A stretch of 64,000 nucleotides of DNA, taken from positions 1,798,001 through 1,862,000 of the forward strand of contig OY781533.1 in the NCBI GenBank assembly GCA_963677015.1. The letters run 5' to 3'. This DNA is from G963556115 sp963677015 (GTDB taxonomy: Bacteria > Planctomycetota > SZUA-567). The stretch's first letter is position 1, and each line of letters starts with the position of its first letter. Made by a program: the position numbers and the translations under genes. Under the pieces are notes generated by a model. The model saw nothing but the letters and a program-made list of their open reading frames with translations, searched no databases and had not been told where the DNA came from. Positions 44,188 through 53,372 of this stretch are shown piece after piece.

Positions 44188-45453
44188 TTACTCACCCCCA
44201 AAATCAAGCTCACTATCACTAATGGCGACAAGGTTAGCAGGTTGATATAATTCATCCCCGCCCTTTAGTTTATTGCGTCCAGGAAGTTCAAGACGAAGTT
44301 CATTTATAGTTTCAACCCCAAGTTCCTTACGTTTTTTAAGATCCTCAATTGCCTGTTTCTTAAGGCTCTCAACCTGCTGCACATCATAGGAAAAACGAAA
44401 CCCATCGTACTTTTTACCATATCTCGAAAGGATAAGACGTGTCAGCAGTGAAAATACCTTCTTACAAAGTGGTAACACCGCCTGTCTATAAAACTCTGGT
44501 ACCAAGGTTGATATATTGTTATATGTTGATGATGTTTGCATTACCAATTCAACAGGAATGTCATAAATACCATATACCTGAATTGCAGCCCAGTCGGTAA
44601 GCTCTTTAAAGTTCATGTCTTTTGGCGAAGCCCCAACAGTAATAACATCAACCTTCTCTCCATCAAGAACTGCAATCTTACCGGCATTGTTGGTCCCAGA
44701 ATACTGATCTCTCAGCATCTTTGCCCGAGCTTTTATCTGATCATTATTTGGTGAATCTTTAAAGAGAATAATATTTGAGAGATTACCACCATTTTTCAAG
44801 ATCATTTCATTATAATGAGATGCTTCGACTGCAGCTTTAATCTGCTTCATAACTGAATCTAAAACAGATTTGCCACGTAAATTATTATTAGGATTATACG
44901 AAGAGATATATCCAAGCTCGGCCATATTGCCAGAAAAAAATCTAGCACACTCTGGAGTTGATTGTTTACTGTAAATTCCACTGCCAATAGAGTTCGATCC
45001 AACCATAAACCTCATTGGCCAACCCTTGCCACCATCATAAATACTGATGCACTTTGACTTAACTGAATAAACTTCAACTGGAGGTCTTCCAAGTACGCCA
45101 TTTACAAAGACATATGAATTGCCAGTAAGAAGATACTCTCTGACAACCTCACCAATAAATTCCTGGTATTGCTGATAGTCATTTGGCCCCTCTAAAAATT
45201 CAAGAGGATCGGCATTATCAATAGAATTACCATCTTTATCTACAATTATTGGACTAATCTGTTCAATTGCACTAGCGATCTTATTAACCGCAATGGCTAC
45301 AGGAGAAAACTGATCATACACCTTATGTGCATTGTATGGAGTGACACTTCCGTTCAGAAAACTAAAGTCAAATGTATCAAGAACAACACTATCAGAATTT
45401 TTTAGCTGAATAGTAGAGTTCTGCTTCTTTTTAAATTTTAAGAATGAAAACAT
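44188..45453 (-). CDS. HK97-family portal protein
   Basis: A 421-residue portal subunit. Family segments: YDQFSPVAIAVNKIASAIEQ, YLLTGNSYVFVNG, NPNNNLRGKSVLDSVMKQIK and LPLCKKVFSLLTRLILSRYG. It forms the dodecameric DNA gate of the head and follows the large terminase. Confidence 0.92.
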   Translation of the reverse strand: MFSFLKFKKKQNSTIQLKNSDSVVLDTFDFSFLNGSVTPYNAHKVYDQFSPVAIAVNKIASAIEQISPIIVDKDGNSIDNADPLEFLEGPNDYQQYQEFIGEVVREYLLTGNSYVFVNGVLGRPPVEVYSVKSKCISIYDGGKGWPMRFMVGSNSIGSGIYSKQSTPECARFFSGNMAELGYISSYNPNNNLRGKSVLDSVMKQIKAAVEASHYNEMILKNGGNLSNIILFKDSPNNDQIKARAKMLRDQYSGTNNAGKIAVLDGEKVDVITVGASPKDMNFKELTDWAAIQVYGIYDIPVELVMQTSSTYNNISTLVPEFYRQAVLPLCKKVFSLLTRLILSRYGKKYDGFRFSYDVQQVESLKKQAIEDLKKRKELGVETINELRLELPGRNKLKGGDELYQPANLVAISDSELDFGGE

Positions 45454-45471
45454 TGTTGTAGAATCCCATGA

Positions 45472-46722
45472 CTAACATACCTCTATCACGAAGTTGTCGG
45501 GATTCTTCGCTTTGATGAGTGGTTCTAATGCGTAACGTAACGCATCGATATAATGATTATGCTTATCTACAATCTGTGGCAAAATATCATCTGTCTTTTT
45601 ATCAACCTTATACGAATAAAAGACAAATTCATTATGCACATCTTCAAGCTCAGGCGCAATGGTAATCTTATAACTTTTTAGGAAACTAATTCCGGTCTCA
45701 ATACTGCCCTTACCCTTCTCAACCGGTCTTATACGAAAACAGATTTTGTCTCCATTTTTAAGAGTAGCATTCTTAAGATGAGAGATCATCTCAGGTCTGG
45801 CACTGTCTGCCCGAATAACATGATCTACCGTCGTCGGTATTTTCAGCATGAAGTCAGCAGTATCAACAATCTCCACCCCTATCTTTCCTATGGCCTGATC
45901 TATATAAATTATTCTATTATCATGATCAATCCAAGTCCGTATCACAGCAAGTGGATCATTTGCAAATCCCCAGTCAAGACCATGATAGTATGGAATATCA
46001 GCTGGTTTATCGGGGATCTCACCAATCTCCCAACAGCCCTTAAATACCTGGGCCTCAGTATTAACAACAGGCTTGCCTTCCCAGATGTGCTGATAAACAT
46101 CTGGACGATTCTCTTTGTCCCACTCCATATCCGCGACAAGAGCCGTTTCCCAAAACCATGGATTATCGTAATAGTTTACTTTTATAACTACGGTACCAGG
46201 TCTTGAATCAAGGACACAATCCTTATAAACTGGATCTGTCTCTTGTTTCGGATTAAGAGTATATATAAGCTTACTTCCTGATTTACGTATAGTCGGCTCA
46301 AGCAAATCCCAACTTGAACGACTCATCTTCTGAGCCTCTTCAAACCAGCAATAATCAATGCCTTCCATTGATTTAATAGATTCTTCTGTAGTTGCCTGCA
46401 TACCGGCGAAAATAAATTCACTACCGACGTCGGTACGGATAGTCTGCTTGTTACTCACAATATTGGGATACAACTGATAACGTGCAATAGTATCGTCAAG
46501 TAATTTTTTCACGCTATCACTGATCGAATGCTGCACCTCACGTACACACAAAATACGTTTTTTACTTTCAAGAGCAAAAACCAGTAAGACAGTGGCAACA
46601 GTCCAAGACTTTCCACCGCCACGACCTCCATAAATCACAATACGCCTTACTTTATCCGATCGCATTGCTTTAACAAACTGTTTTGCCCATTCCGGGGGCA
46701 TTATTTTAACAACATTACCCAC
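45472..46722 (-). CDS. terL: terminase large subunit (PBSX/TerL family)
   Basis: A 416-residue packaging motor. Walker A: IYGGRGGGKSW; Walker B: YCWFEEAQ; motif III-like region YTLNPKQETDPVYK; nuclease start GLDWGFANDPLAV. The start is a GTG at 46722, one base after the small-subunit stop. It contains palindrome copy 3 and the near copy. Confidence 0.94.
   Translation of the reverse strand: MGNVVKIMPPEWAKQFVKAMRSDKVRRIVIYGGRGGGKSWTVATVLLVFALESKKRILCVREVQHSISDSVKKLLDDTIARYQLYPNIVSNKQTIRTDVGSEFIFAGMQATTEESIKSMEGIDYCWFEEAQKMSRSSWDLLEPTIRKSGSKLIYTLNPKQETDPVYKDCVLDSRPGTVVIKVNYYDNPWFWETALVADMEWDKENRPDVYQHIWEGKPVVNTEAQVFKGCWEIGEIPDKPADIPYYHGLDWGFANDPLAVIRTWIDHDNRIIYIDQAIGKIGVEIVDTADFMLKIPTTVDHVIRADSARPEMISHLKNATLKNGDKICFRIRPVEKGKGSIETGISFLKSYKITIAPELEDVHNEFVFYSYKVDKKTDDILPQIVDKHNHYIDALRYALEPLIKAKNPDNFVIEVC
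45826..45839. repeat. near copy of the palindrome: TACCGTCGTCGGTA
   Basis: One mismatch from TACCGACGTCGGTA, in the large terminase gene, about 600 bp from perfect copy 3. Confidence 0.5.
46422..46435. repeat. palindrome copy 3: TACCGACGTCGGTA
   Basis: A 14-bp perfect palindrome in the large terminase gene, TDVG frame. Confidence 0.88.
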
Positions 46723-46723
46723 T

Positions 46724-47296
46724 TCACTCGGCTTCCCCTACAAATTCAAAAACAATACCTGTAACTTTCTCACCTCCTGAAGTAACGTCAACAGATTTGC
46801 CGAACTCATCTTTACATTTTCTTTCAAGATACCATCTTGTAGTTTTCATGTCACCATTTTTAATAGCAGCGACAACATTCTTTTTTGCAGAGATAACAGG
46901 GTTCTGCTTGAGCAGCCTTTTTTCTTCCTTAAATTCTGGGTGTTTATCCTGATACGAATACAATGAATCTCGATGAATACCGACAACATCGCAAGCAAGC
47001 TCATCACTTATACCAATAGTAAAAAGAGCCCTTAATTTTCCTAGCACTTCTTCGGTCATGACTGTAGGTCGCCCCATTTTGACATCAGCTTCATCTACCG
47101 GGGGCTTTACATTCTTCTGAACAGTCATTTTAGAATTAGATTGTTTTGCTACTTTTTTTGAAGCCGCTTTTTTTCTAGCACGGTCAGTTGAGCGCGCAGA
47201 AAACTGTTTAGCAGTTTTCTTAGTGGTCTTTTTCTTGGCAACTTTTTTAGCTGTTTTCTTTTTGCTAATTCGTTTTGATGTTTTCTTGATAGTCAT
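46724..47296 (-). CDS. terS: terminase small subunit with N-terminal histone-H1-like Lys/Ala tail
   Basis: A 190-residue protein. Residues 1-60 are about 40% Lys/Arg in KKTAKKVAKKK-type repeats, like the C-terminal tail of histone H1 or chlamydial Hc1. Residues about 75-190 are an HTH small terminase (GRPTVMTEEVLGKLRALFTI, CDVVGIHRDSLYSYQDKHPE, then MKTTRWYLERKCKDEFGKS). The tail is not a normal part of TerS and would add strong nonspecific DNA binding during packaging (inference). Confidence 0.82.
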   Translation of the reverse strand: MTIKKTSKRISKKKTAKKVAKKKTTKKTAKQFSARSTDRARKKAASKKVAKQSNSKMTVQKNVKPPVDEADVKMGRPTVMTEEVLGKLRALFTIGISDELACDVVGIHRDSLYSYQDKHPEFKEEKRLLKQNPVISAKKNVVAAIKNGDMKTTRWYLERKCKDEFGKSVDVTSGGEKVTGIVFEFVGEAE

Positions 47297-47302
47297 GATT
47301 AA

Positions 47303-48484
47303 CTATTTGTACCCATATGTATAACCTGGTAATAAATTATATGCTTCTATTATATCCATATCTGCATACTTCCCATCCTTATACCTGATATATTCTTTCT
47401 TGACAAATTCTCCTCCAAATTCCTCGTTAAGTCGTTTTGCAGACTCAACATTATTTTTTTCATAGTACTCAGGATTGAAATCAATTCCATATTTATCACT
47501 AATTATAGTAATTAGATCAGCTTCATTAATTTCCTTTTTCAATTCCATGTACTCAGAAAAAGCCTGATAATGTTTATTTAAAAGCATACCAGAGGCTAAA
47601 TACTGGTCAGCTTTAATCTCCTTTACTGTTCGCTTTCCCCATCCTTCCCAAGTAACATCGTCAAGAATATACTCACCACTATCCCAGTATGGTCTTGAAA
47701 GTGTAAAAGACTCTGGTGTATCTTTGTGATATGCTGCTGTTGCCCACGTCGTCTTATTGATATCCATATTTGGAAGAAAAAAATCAATATAAACTCTATC
47801 CACACTATCATCTCTACTAAACAACTTAATATACGCAGCACTCATATATACCAAGTCACTCATGTATACCGGTTTTTTCAAAATAATAGTGGCAGTAGCT
47901 TTAGTAAGAAATTTATTGTAATCCGGGGAACCAATAATTTTCTCCTTTGAACGGCTTAAATCCTTTGTTATATTAATATTCTTATACTTATTGGGAGTTG
48001 ATTTACTTGAGGCTTCCCCGACATCATTTACTTCTGCATTATTCTGCGCATTGTGCTTTTCATCATCTTCACCAAAAAATAGCCACATGAGTAGTCCCAG
48101 AACAGATCCAACAATAATAAAGCCAATACAGCCGATAGCACACCCCTTAGTGTCAAAAGGTACTTTGACCTCCTTGCCACAATTTGGACACACGATAACC
48201 TTCTCTGCATTGCGGTCTTTAGTCCGAATCATTTTACCACAGTGCTCACATTTAAAATCCATCGTACTATAATTTTTTGTATTTTCACTGACGCTATTAT
48301 CAAAGATAACATCTTCACCTACGTCTGTCTTATCTACCTCCTCAGTTAAATTTTCTTCAACTACCTCAAGTACTCTCTCCCCACAATTTCGGCAAAATTT
48401 ATCCCCGTCGTTCAGCTCAGCCCCACACTTTGAGCAAATTATATTTTCTTCCACGTCCCCATCACCTTGTCTATTCCAAATCAT
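47303..48484 (-). CDS. membrane protein with two zinc ribbons, function unknown
   Basis: A 393-residue protein. First zinc ribbon CSKCGAELNDGDKFCRNCG; second CEHCGKMIRTK followed by VIVCPNCG; one membrane segment (IGCIGFIIVGSVLGLLMWLFF, about residues 115-140); then a large C-terminal domain of about 230 residues, presumably across the membrane. It looks like a bacterial housekeeping-type zinc-ribbon protein captured by the phage. The ATG at 48484 has a weak ribosome binding site; a GTG at 48454 behind ATGGGGAC is possible. Confidence 0.7.
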   Translation of the reverse strand: MIWNRQGDGDVEENIICSKCGAELNDGDKFCRNCGERVLEVVEENLTEEVDKTDVGEDVIFDNSVSENTKNYSTMDFKCEHCGKMIRTKDRNAEKVIVCPNCGKEVKVPFDTKGCAIGCIGFIIVGSVLGLLMWLFFGEDDEKHNAQNNAEVNDVGEASSKSTPNKYKNINITKDLSRSKEKIIGSPDYNKFLTKATATIILKKPVYMSDLVYMSAAYIKLFSRDDSVDRVYIDFFLPNMDINKTTWATAAYHKDTPESFTLSRPYWDSGEYILDDVTWEGWGKRTVKEIKADQYLASGMLLNKHYQAFSEYMELKKEINEADLITIISDKYGIDFNPEYYEKNNVESAKRLNEEFGGEFVKKEYIRYKDGKYADMDIIEAYNLLPGYTYGYK

Positions 48485-48570
48485 TATTCTGTCCCCATCT
48501 TTAACATTAGCGTATCAAGTATATATATATCACATATGATCTCAACAGAAAACTATATATTGTAAACAAA

Positions 48571-49773
48571 CTAATCCAAGTTCGGTGTGTAAAGTTCCCA
48601 GTCACACTCCTTACCATATCTAAATTCAGCCCAACGTTTACGAATTACATCAACGTACTTTGGTTCAAACTCTATGACTCTGGCTTTTCTTGCTGTCTGC
48701 TCACATGCAATTACTGTCGTACCAGAGCCAGCAAAAATATCGAGAATGAGATCACCACGCTTACTACTGTTGTATATTAACTTCCGAAATAGTTCTACGG
48801 GTTTCATTGTCGGATGTTCTGCATTTACCAATGGTTTGTCGGCCTTTAATACAGTCGATGAATTCTTTTCACCATAAAATTTATGTTGTTTTCCTCGCCA
48901 ACCGTACAGACAGGGTTCAAATTGCTGCTTATAATCACTGAAAGACAGAGTAAAATGATTCTTAATCCATACAAGTTGTGCTTTCACCAATAGTCCGTTA
49001 GCTGCGCAGGCGTTATAAAATGCGACTGATTGTGATGCCGCAAACCAGATATAAAAATTAGATGGATTCGAAAGATGCCTAACCGCAACATTAAAGGAAT
49101 CACACAGAAACTCTTCAAGTTCACTGCCTTTTTTTTCATCATTAGCAATTGCTGATCTAGCACTTCCCTTACAACATCCAGTATATGAAACACCATATGG
49201 TGGATCTGTAAGCAAAAGATTAGCAGCAGTATCATCCATTAAGCGACTAATCAGAGAAATATCAGTATTATCTCCACAAGCTACAAGGTGATCTCCTAAT
49301 TTATAAATATTCCCGCTTTTACTTGAATAAGACTTATCATCCACTTTCGGGATGCAATCTTCATCAGGGTTGGAGCTATCAAGCTTGTCCAAAATATGGT
49401 CAAGCTCATCATCTATAAAACCAAGCTGAGTCAAATCTATATCAAACTTTAAATCTGCAACTTCTGCTGCAAGTTTACCTAAATCCCAATCCGCAATCTC
49501 ACCAATTTTATTATCAGCTAAACGTAACGACTTAACCTGCTTAGCACTAAGATTATCAGCAATATGTACAGGCAATTCCTTAAAGCCAAGTTCTTTAGCA
49601 GCTTGTAGCCTTGCATGACCAATAACCACAACACCTGAATTATCAACAACAATAGGCTGTCTGAATCCAAAACGTTCAATACTCTTCTTGAGTGGTCCTA
49701 TTGTTTCAATGAAATTTCTTGGATTATTATCATAAGGTACTACTTCATCAATTTTTTTTAAAACAATTTCCAT
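48571..49773 (-). CDS. ParB-N domain/DNA methyltransferase fusion
   Basis: A 400-residue protein. Residues 1-110 are a ParB/Srx-type N domain (VVPYDNNPRNFIETIGPLKK, VVVIGHARLQAAKELGF). Residues 160-380 are a D12-like amino-methyltransferase: DPPYGVSYTG at 190 and FAGSGTT at about 347. Order (catalytic then SAM site) is the beta class. It would methylate adenine N6 or cytosine N4 to protect phage DNA. There is no HTH of true ParB. No paired restriction enzyme. Confidence 0.88.
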   Translation of the reverse strand: MEIVLKKIDEVVPYDNNPRNFIETIGPLKKSIERFGFRQPIVVDNSGVVVIGHARLQAAKELGFKELPVHIADNLSAKQVKSLRLADNKIGEIADWDLGKLAAEVADLKFDIDLTQLGFIDDELDHILDKLDSSNPDEDCIPKVDDKSYSSKSGNIYKLGDHLVACGDNTDISLISRLMDDTAANLLLTDPPYGVSYTGCCKGSARSAIANDEKKGSELEEFLCDSFNVAVRHLSNPSNFYIWFAASQSVAFYNACAANGLLVKAQLVWIKNHFTLSFSDYKQQFEPCLYGWRGKQHKFYGEKNSSTVLKADKPLVNAEHPTMKPVELFRKLIYNSSKRGDLILDIFAGSGTTVIACEQTARKARVIEFEPKYVDVIRKRWAEFRYGKECDWELYTPNLD

Positions 49774-49850
49774 TTAAACATTAAACTTCTCCTTGCCAAT
49801 TTACCGATAAGCTATTGCTGGCAAATCCGGTTAAACCTTGTCTTCCGGAT

Positions 49851-49876
49851 AAGAGAAGTGTAGCACCACTTCTCTT
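49851..49876. other. hairpin in gap before the methyltransferase
   Basis: 10-bp stem AAGAGAAGTG / CACTTCTCTT without T-tract. The 207-bp gap holds nothing else recognised. It could be a leader structure. Confidence 0.45.
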
Positions 49877-49980
49877 ACTGTCAGCATTTCTAAATTATAT
49901 GTGGCAGACATGACGTTATCTTCTACCCCGACAGTATTGAATAACGTAATGTCAGCCACTAAAATTAAAAGGACCAATAT

Positions 49981-50763
49981 CTATAAATGATATTTCCACC
50001 TATAGTAACACATCTTACAGAAAATTCTTAATTCCTGATCATGCAGGACCGGTGCTATCAAATTAGCAAGTTCCTTTGTCCCTGTGTCATGTAAAGCATG
50101 ATGGCAATCGCCACATAACGGTATTGTATAGTAATCAGGAACTTTCTCAGCCATTCCTCCACCAAGAGAGATATCATTAAGATGATGAGCTTCACAACGA
50201 GAACATGACTTCCCACAGATGATACATGGTTTACCCCTTACAAAACCAAGGTATTGATGGTCCCTGTTTTTCCACTTTCTTGAATCATGTATAACCTGAT
50301 CAATTTTTTTCTCCGAAATGTTTTTCATCCAGAGATAGTCGATATACGGTGGCAACGACAAATCAGAAAATTTCTCTTTAATATACTTTATACACCAATC
50401 TGTAAATTCTCCAGCCTGACTGACACTCATTTCCGAGAGCCTAGTTGGTACAACAGTCGGCTGCATAGTTTCAAAATCAAACCCATGAGTTACGGCCGGG
50501 TTATCGTCCTGAGCACAATATTTTGCAACAAGTTCCCGCTCCAATGCCTGTGCTTCTATATTAATACCATATTCTGCAGATAGAAATCCAGAGAGAGGTG
50601 TAATAATATTTCCAAAAAGATTTCTAAGCTGACGGTGGGATTTCCTCTTTGTAACCTTATCAAACCGCAAGACAAACCGGTCACCACTCTTTATACGCCG
50701 ATTAATCTCAATAAATACATTCTTTAAATGCGGGGTATTATACACATCATAGGTAAGACTCAT
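49981..50763 (-). CDS. phage NinB-like/HNH (DUF968-type) putative endonuclease
   Basis: A 260-residue protein. The N-terminal 130 residues resemble NinB-type recombination proteins (FVLRFDKVTKRKSHRQLRNL). The C-terminal 90 residues form a zinc-binding HNH-like domain: CIICGKSCSRCEAHHLNDIS, then PDYYTIPLCGDCHHALHDTG. It would cut or process DNA during recombination or packaging. It overlaps the next gene by one base. Confidence 0.75.
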   Translation of the reverse strand: MSLTYDVYNTPHLKNVFIEINRRIKSGDRFVLRFDKVTKRKSHRQLRNLFGNIITPLSGFLSAEYGINIEAQALERELVAKYCAQDDNPAVTHGFDFETMQPTVVPTRLSEMSVSQAGEFTDWCIKYIKEKFSDLSLPPYIDYLWMKNISEKKIDQVIHDSRKWKNRDHQYLGFVRGKPCIICGKSCSRCEAHHLNDISLGGGMAEKVPDYYTIPLCGDCHHALHDTGTKELANLIAPVLHDQELRIFCKMCYYRWKYHL

Positions 50764-51062
50764 TAATCATACTCCAACTCGTTCATCCTCAATTGCATCG
50801 CGATATTGACCACTCTTTTTGTAACAGGCAATTCCTTAAGATATTTACTTTTATCCTTTCGCTCGATACTTTTCCTATTAAACAATAAAAATAACCTTGC
50901 CAGTAATAGCCGTATCCATGGTCTATCAAAACTATCTGTATAGTCATTCTGCCCAACATAGCGTTTGATATACATCTGAGCCAGATCCTTATCGCATTGA
51001 GTTATTCGCTTTCTCTCAAGAATATGTTTTAACAACCCAAGCAGTCCATCCTCAGGTATCAC
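50763..51062 (-). CDS. small basic phage protein, function unknown
   Basis: A 99-residue basic helical protein (WIRLLLARLFLLFNRKSIER). The GTG start has an ideal AAAGGAGA 7 nt upstream. Its early/middle location suggests a replication or transcription accessory; no family recognised. Confidence 0.6.
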   Translation of the reverse strand: MIPEDGLLGLLKHILERKRITQCDKDLAQMYIKRYVGQNDYTDSFDRPWIRLLLARLFLLFNRKSIERKDKSKYLKELPVTKRVVNIAMQLRMNELEYD

Positions 51063-51141
51063 CGTATATTCTCCTTTAATAGATCAATTTAGCTTTACTG
51101 AAACACATCAAATATTACATCAATATAACCTAATTATCTTT

Positions 51142-51522
51142 CTATGCTGTTTTACAAGCTAATCTCGCAGCAACACCGCGCCAGGGCATTTTCTTTTTAT
51201 TAGTATTCACACTCATAATGGTGTCATAAAATGGATCCGTTTTTATACCCTTTTCGACCTGTTCATCTGTAAGACGTTGTTCATCAAGGTGCCGCATGCG
51301 TTCAAGGTTATACTCTTTTTCCCATACTGATTCCTTAACTAGCCCCACTCTTTTAGCATCCAATTTATCAAGTTTATCCCAAATATCATCACCATCATTA
51401 ATTACCCTATCCCAATTAACCCAAGAACCTGGTCTTAAAACAGAGACGTCTATTGTCAGTAGTGATATTTCATTGTCTTCCTCAATTAAAGTACTTCGTT
51501 TCATTGTCTGTTCTCTACTCAT
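51142..51522 (-). CDS. small phage protein, function unknown
   Basis: A 126-residue protein from an ATG behind GAGG (an in-frame TTG at 51546 is less likely). Charged and helical (LDKLDAKRVGLVKESVWEKE). Not recognised. Confidence 0.55.
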   Translation of the reverse strand: MSREQTMKRSTLIEEDNEISLLTIDVSVLRPGSWVNWDRVINDGDDIWDKLDKLDAKRVGLVKESVWEKEYNLERMRHLDEQRLTDEQVEKGIKTDPFYDTIMSVNTNKKKMPWRGVAARLACKTA

Positions 51523-51623
51523 TATTTCCTCTCTAATAACAGTCAATATTATTTAAGATTTAGTGCAATCGCGGTTCTAACCAATGGCTTTGAGAAAACA
51601 AGCATCCCCAAAAACACTTTTAC

Positions 51624-51782
51624 TTATCTTCCAACGCCCAAGACCTTAACCTTTTCCCGGTGCTGTGCATAGGCATTCTTACAGAATTTTTCTCTAGTTA
51701 TATTGCACAAACATTGCATGTACTGCTCATAATGTTTTTCTACCTGAGTCCCGTATATTTTGTACCACTCACAATATGTCAT
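51624..51782 (-). CDS. small Cys-containing protein, 52 residues
   Basis: A short ORF I translated on the reverse strand in the 308-bp gap between annotated neighbours: it begins MTYCEWYKIYGTQVEKHYEQ and ends HREKVKVLGVGR. It has four Cys residues, including CLC. AAAGG lies about 10 nt upstream and it sits 48 nt after the replication gene on the same strand. Likely expressed, function unknown. Confidence 0.5.
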   Translation of the reverse strand: MTYCEWYKIYGTQVEKHYEQYMQCLCNITREKFCKNAYAQHREKVKVLGVGR

Positions 51783-51829
51783 TTATTTCGAACCTTTCAA
51801 TGTTTTATGAGATGGTCATCGTCATAATA

Positions 51830-52741
51830 TTAAATTTCCTCAGTTATCATAATAGTCCCGTTGCAACGCGGACATTCAACAGATCCACTTCTTGTAGCAG
51901 TTGTGTTATACCCGCATTTATGGCAAGTCCCGGTATAAAATTTCACCGCTACAGTCCGGTTTAAATGCCTGGTCTCTTGCTTATCCGGCGGAGATCTACT
52001 CAACCAGACATCAAAGTTGTTTGCCAGCCCATCAAGAGAATAAGTATCGCGCTTTTCCGGATCTGCTAGGAGGTTGCGTATTGCTCGTTGTACATCCGAA
52101 ATATTAGTTTCACCTTTGTCTATCGCGGCAGCCAACTTCATTGCACCTGTCTTGGAATTTTTGCCAATCAATCCGGTAGTAAGTCCGGCGTTGTCTCTTT
52201 CAACTCTCCAACAGTTAATCACAGCCGTAAAGCTTTCTGAAAAGCTTGCTACAAGCAAATCCTCCCCACCAAAATCAACAATAACACGGTTCTCTCTTTT
52301 ACGCTGGGGGGATATAGGGGGTATATCTTTATCTACTTCTACCTCTACTTCTTTGCTTGCAAGCAACTTGCCAGTGTTTTGGGAGTTCTTAAAGTGGTTG
52401 TCTTTTATTTTCAATAACTTAGGACAATTTATCATCAAAACATCTTTAGACTTTTCTGAAAAAAGAAACAACTTTCTTTCAACTTTCTTTGAACTTTGTT
52501 GCAACTTTGTTTCAATAAAGTTGGTGATTTTCTTAAACTTTTGCTGTGAAAGCCCTGTCATCTGAGCCCATATTTTCCAAGAATAAGTTAATGAAGTCTG
52601 CGTATTAACGATCTTCATCTGAGAAGCGATCGTCTCTAATACTCTCCAATAGTACATATAACCATCACCACCAAACTCAGCAATCAACCTTGCAACGTCT
52701 TCGTCACTACTGGCGTCTGAAAAATGCTTAAACCACTTCAT
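51830..52741 (-). CDS. replication initiator/organiser-like protein with C-terminal zinc ribbon
   Basis: A 303-residue protein. N terminus KWFKHFSDASSDEDVARLIA matches DUF4373-type phage replisome organisers (winged-helix). A basic linker with a VEVEVDKDIPP segment follows. C-terminal zinc ribbon CHKCGYNTTATRSGSVECPRC. It would bind the phage origin and load host helicase (family inference). No phage primase, helicase or polymerase was found. Confidence 0.72.
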   Translation of the reverse strand: MKWFKHFSDASSDEDVARLIAEFGGDGYMYYWRVLETIASQMKIVNTQTSLTYSWKIWAQMTGLSQQKFKKITNFIETKLQQSSKKVERKLFLFSEKSKDVLMINCPKLLKIKDNHFKNSQNTGKLLASKEVEVEVDKDIPPISPQRKRENRVIVDFGGEDLLVASFSESFTAVINCWRVERDNAGLTTGLIGKNSKTGAMKLAAAIDKGETNISDVQRAIRNLLADPEKRDTYSLDGLANNFDVWLSRSPPDKQETRHLNRTVAVKFYTGTCHKCGYNTTATRSGSVECPRCNGTIMITEEI

Positions 52742-52763
52742 TTGCTGCCCTCTTTAAACTCAG

Positions 52764-53372
52764 CTACACTAACTCTTCTAACTGCCTATATATCTCTTCA
52801 ATTTCACCAACGATCTTATCAGGTACTCTTTCATTATGTACTGCCAGATGGTGAAGTTGCTTATAGCCTTTTACAAGCTTCTGAAGCCCTTTAACGGTAG
52901 GATCACTATCAATTACAACCTTTGCCTCCCTAATACCTCTAGTGGCCTCCCTACCGGTTATTTCACCATCCAGCAACTTCGCCTTTACTTCCTCAATCTT
53001 GGTTTCATCATAATTTACGATATTCCCCTCTGCAGCCCGCAAATCATTAATTGCTTCATAGCCGGGAAGGGAAATTTCTTTATTACCGACGTCGGTAAGA
53101 TGACCTTTTAATATGTCAGGTTTATGGCTTTTTAAATAGTTGTAACCAACCATCAATTTTCGCACCTGACGTTTTGTCAGTCTAAGCTCGACATGAACAT
53201 ACATTTCAAAATCATCATAACCATAATCCTTATAGTCACCGCCATAAGCTATCTGCGTAAGATAATGCGCCAGCTTTACCCATGATGAATTAAAGTCTCT
53301 TACAGCACATAGCGTTTTTGCTCTTATTGACTCAGGATCCAGGCTTTTCAACAATTCCAGATTATTACTCAT
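52764..53372 (-). CDS. early phage protein of unknown function
   Basis: A 202-residue helical protein (VRDFNSSWVKLAHYLTQIAY; RQVRKLMVGYNYL). The ATG overlaps the upstream stop (ATGA). Contains palindrome copy 4. Possibly a DNA-binding regulator, but no motif is diagnostic. Confidence 0.55.
   Translation of the reverse strand: MSNNLELLKSLDPESIRAKTLCAVRDFNSSWVKLAHYLTQIAYGGDYKDYGYDDFEMYVHVELRLTKRQVRKLMVGYNYLKSHKPDILKGHLTDVGNKEISLPGYEAINDLRAAEGNIVNYDETKIEEVKAKLLDGEITGREATRGIREAKVVIDSDPTVKGLQKLVKGYKQLHHLAVHNERVPDKIVGEIEEIYRQLEELV
53083..53098. repeat. palindrome copy 4: TTACCGACGTCGGTAA
   Basis: A 16-bp perfect palindrome in an early gene of unknown function, TDVG frame. Confidence 0.9.
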
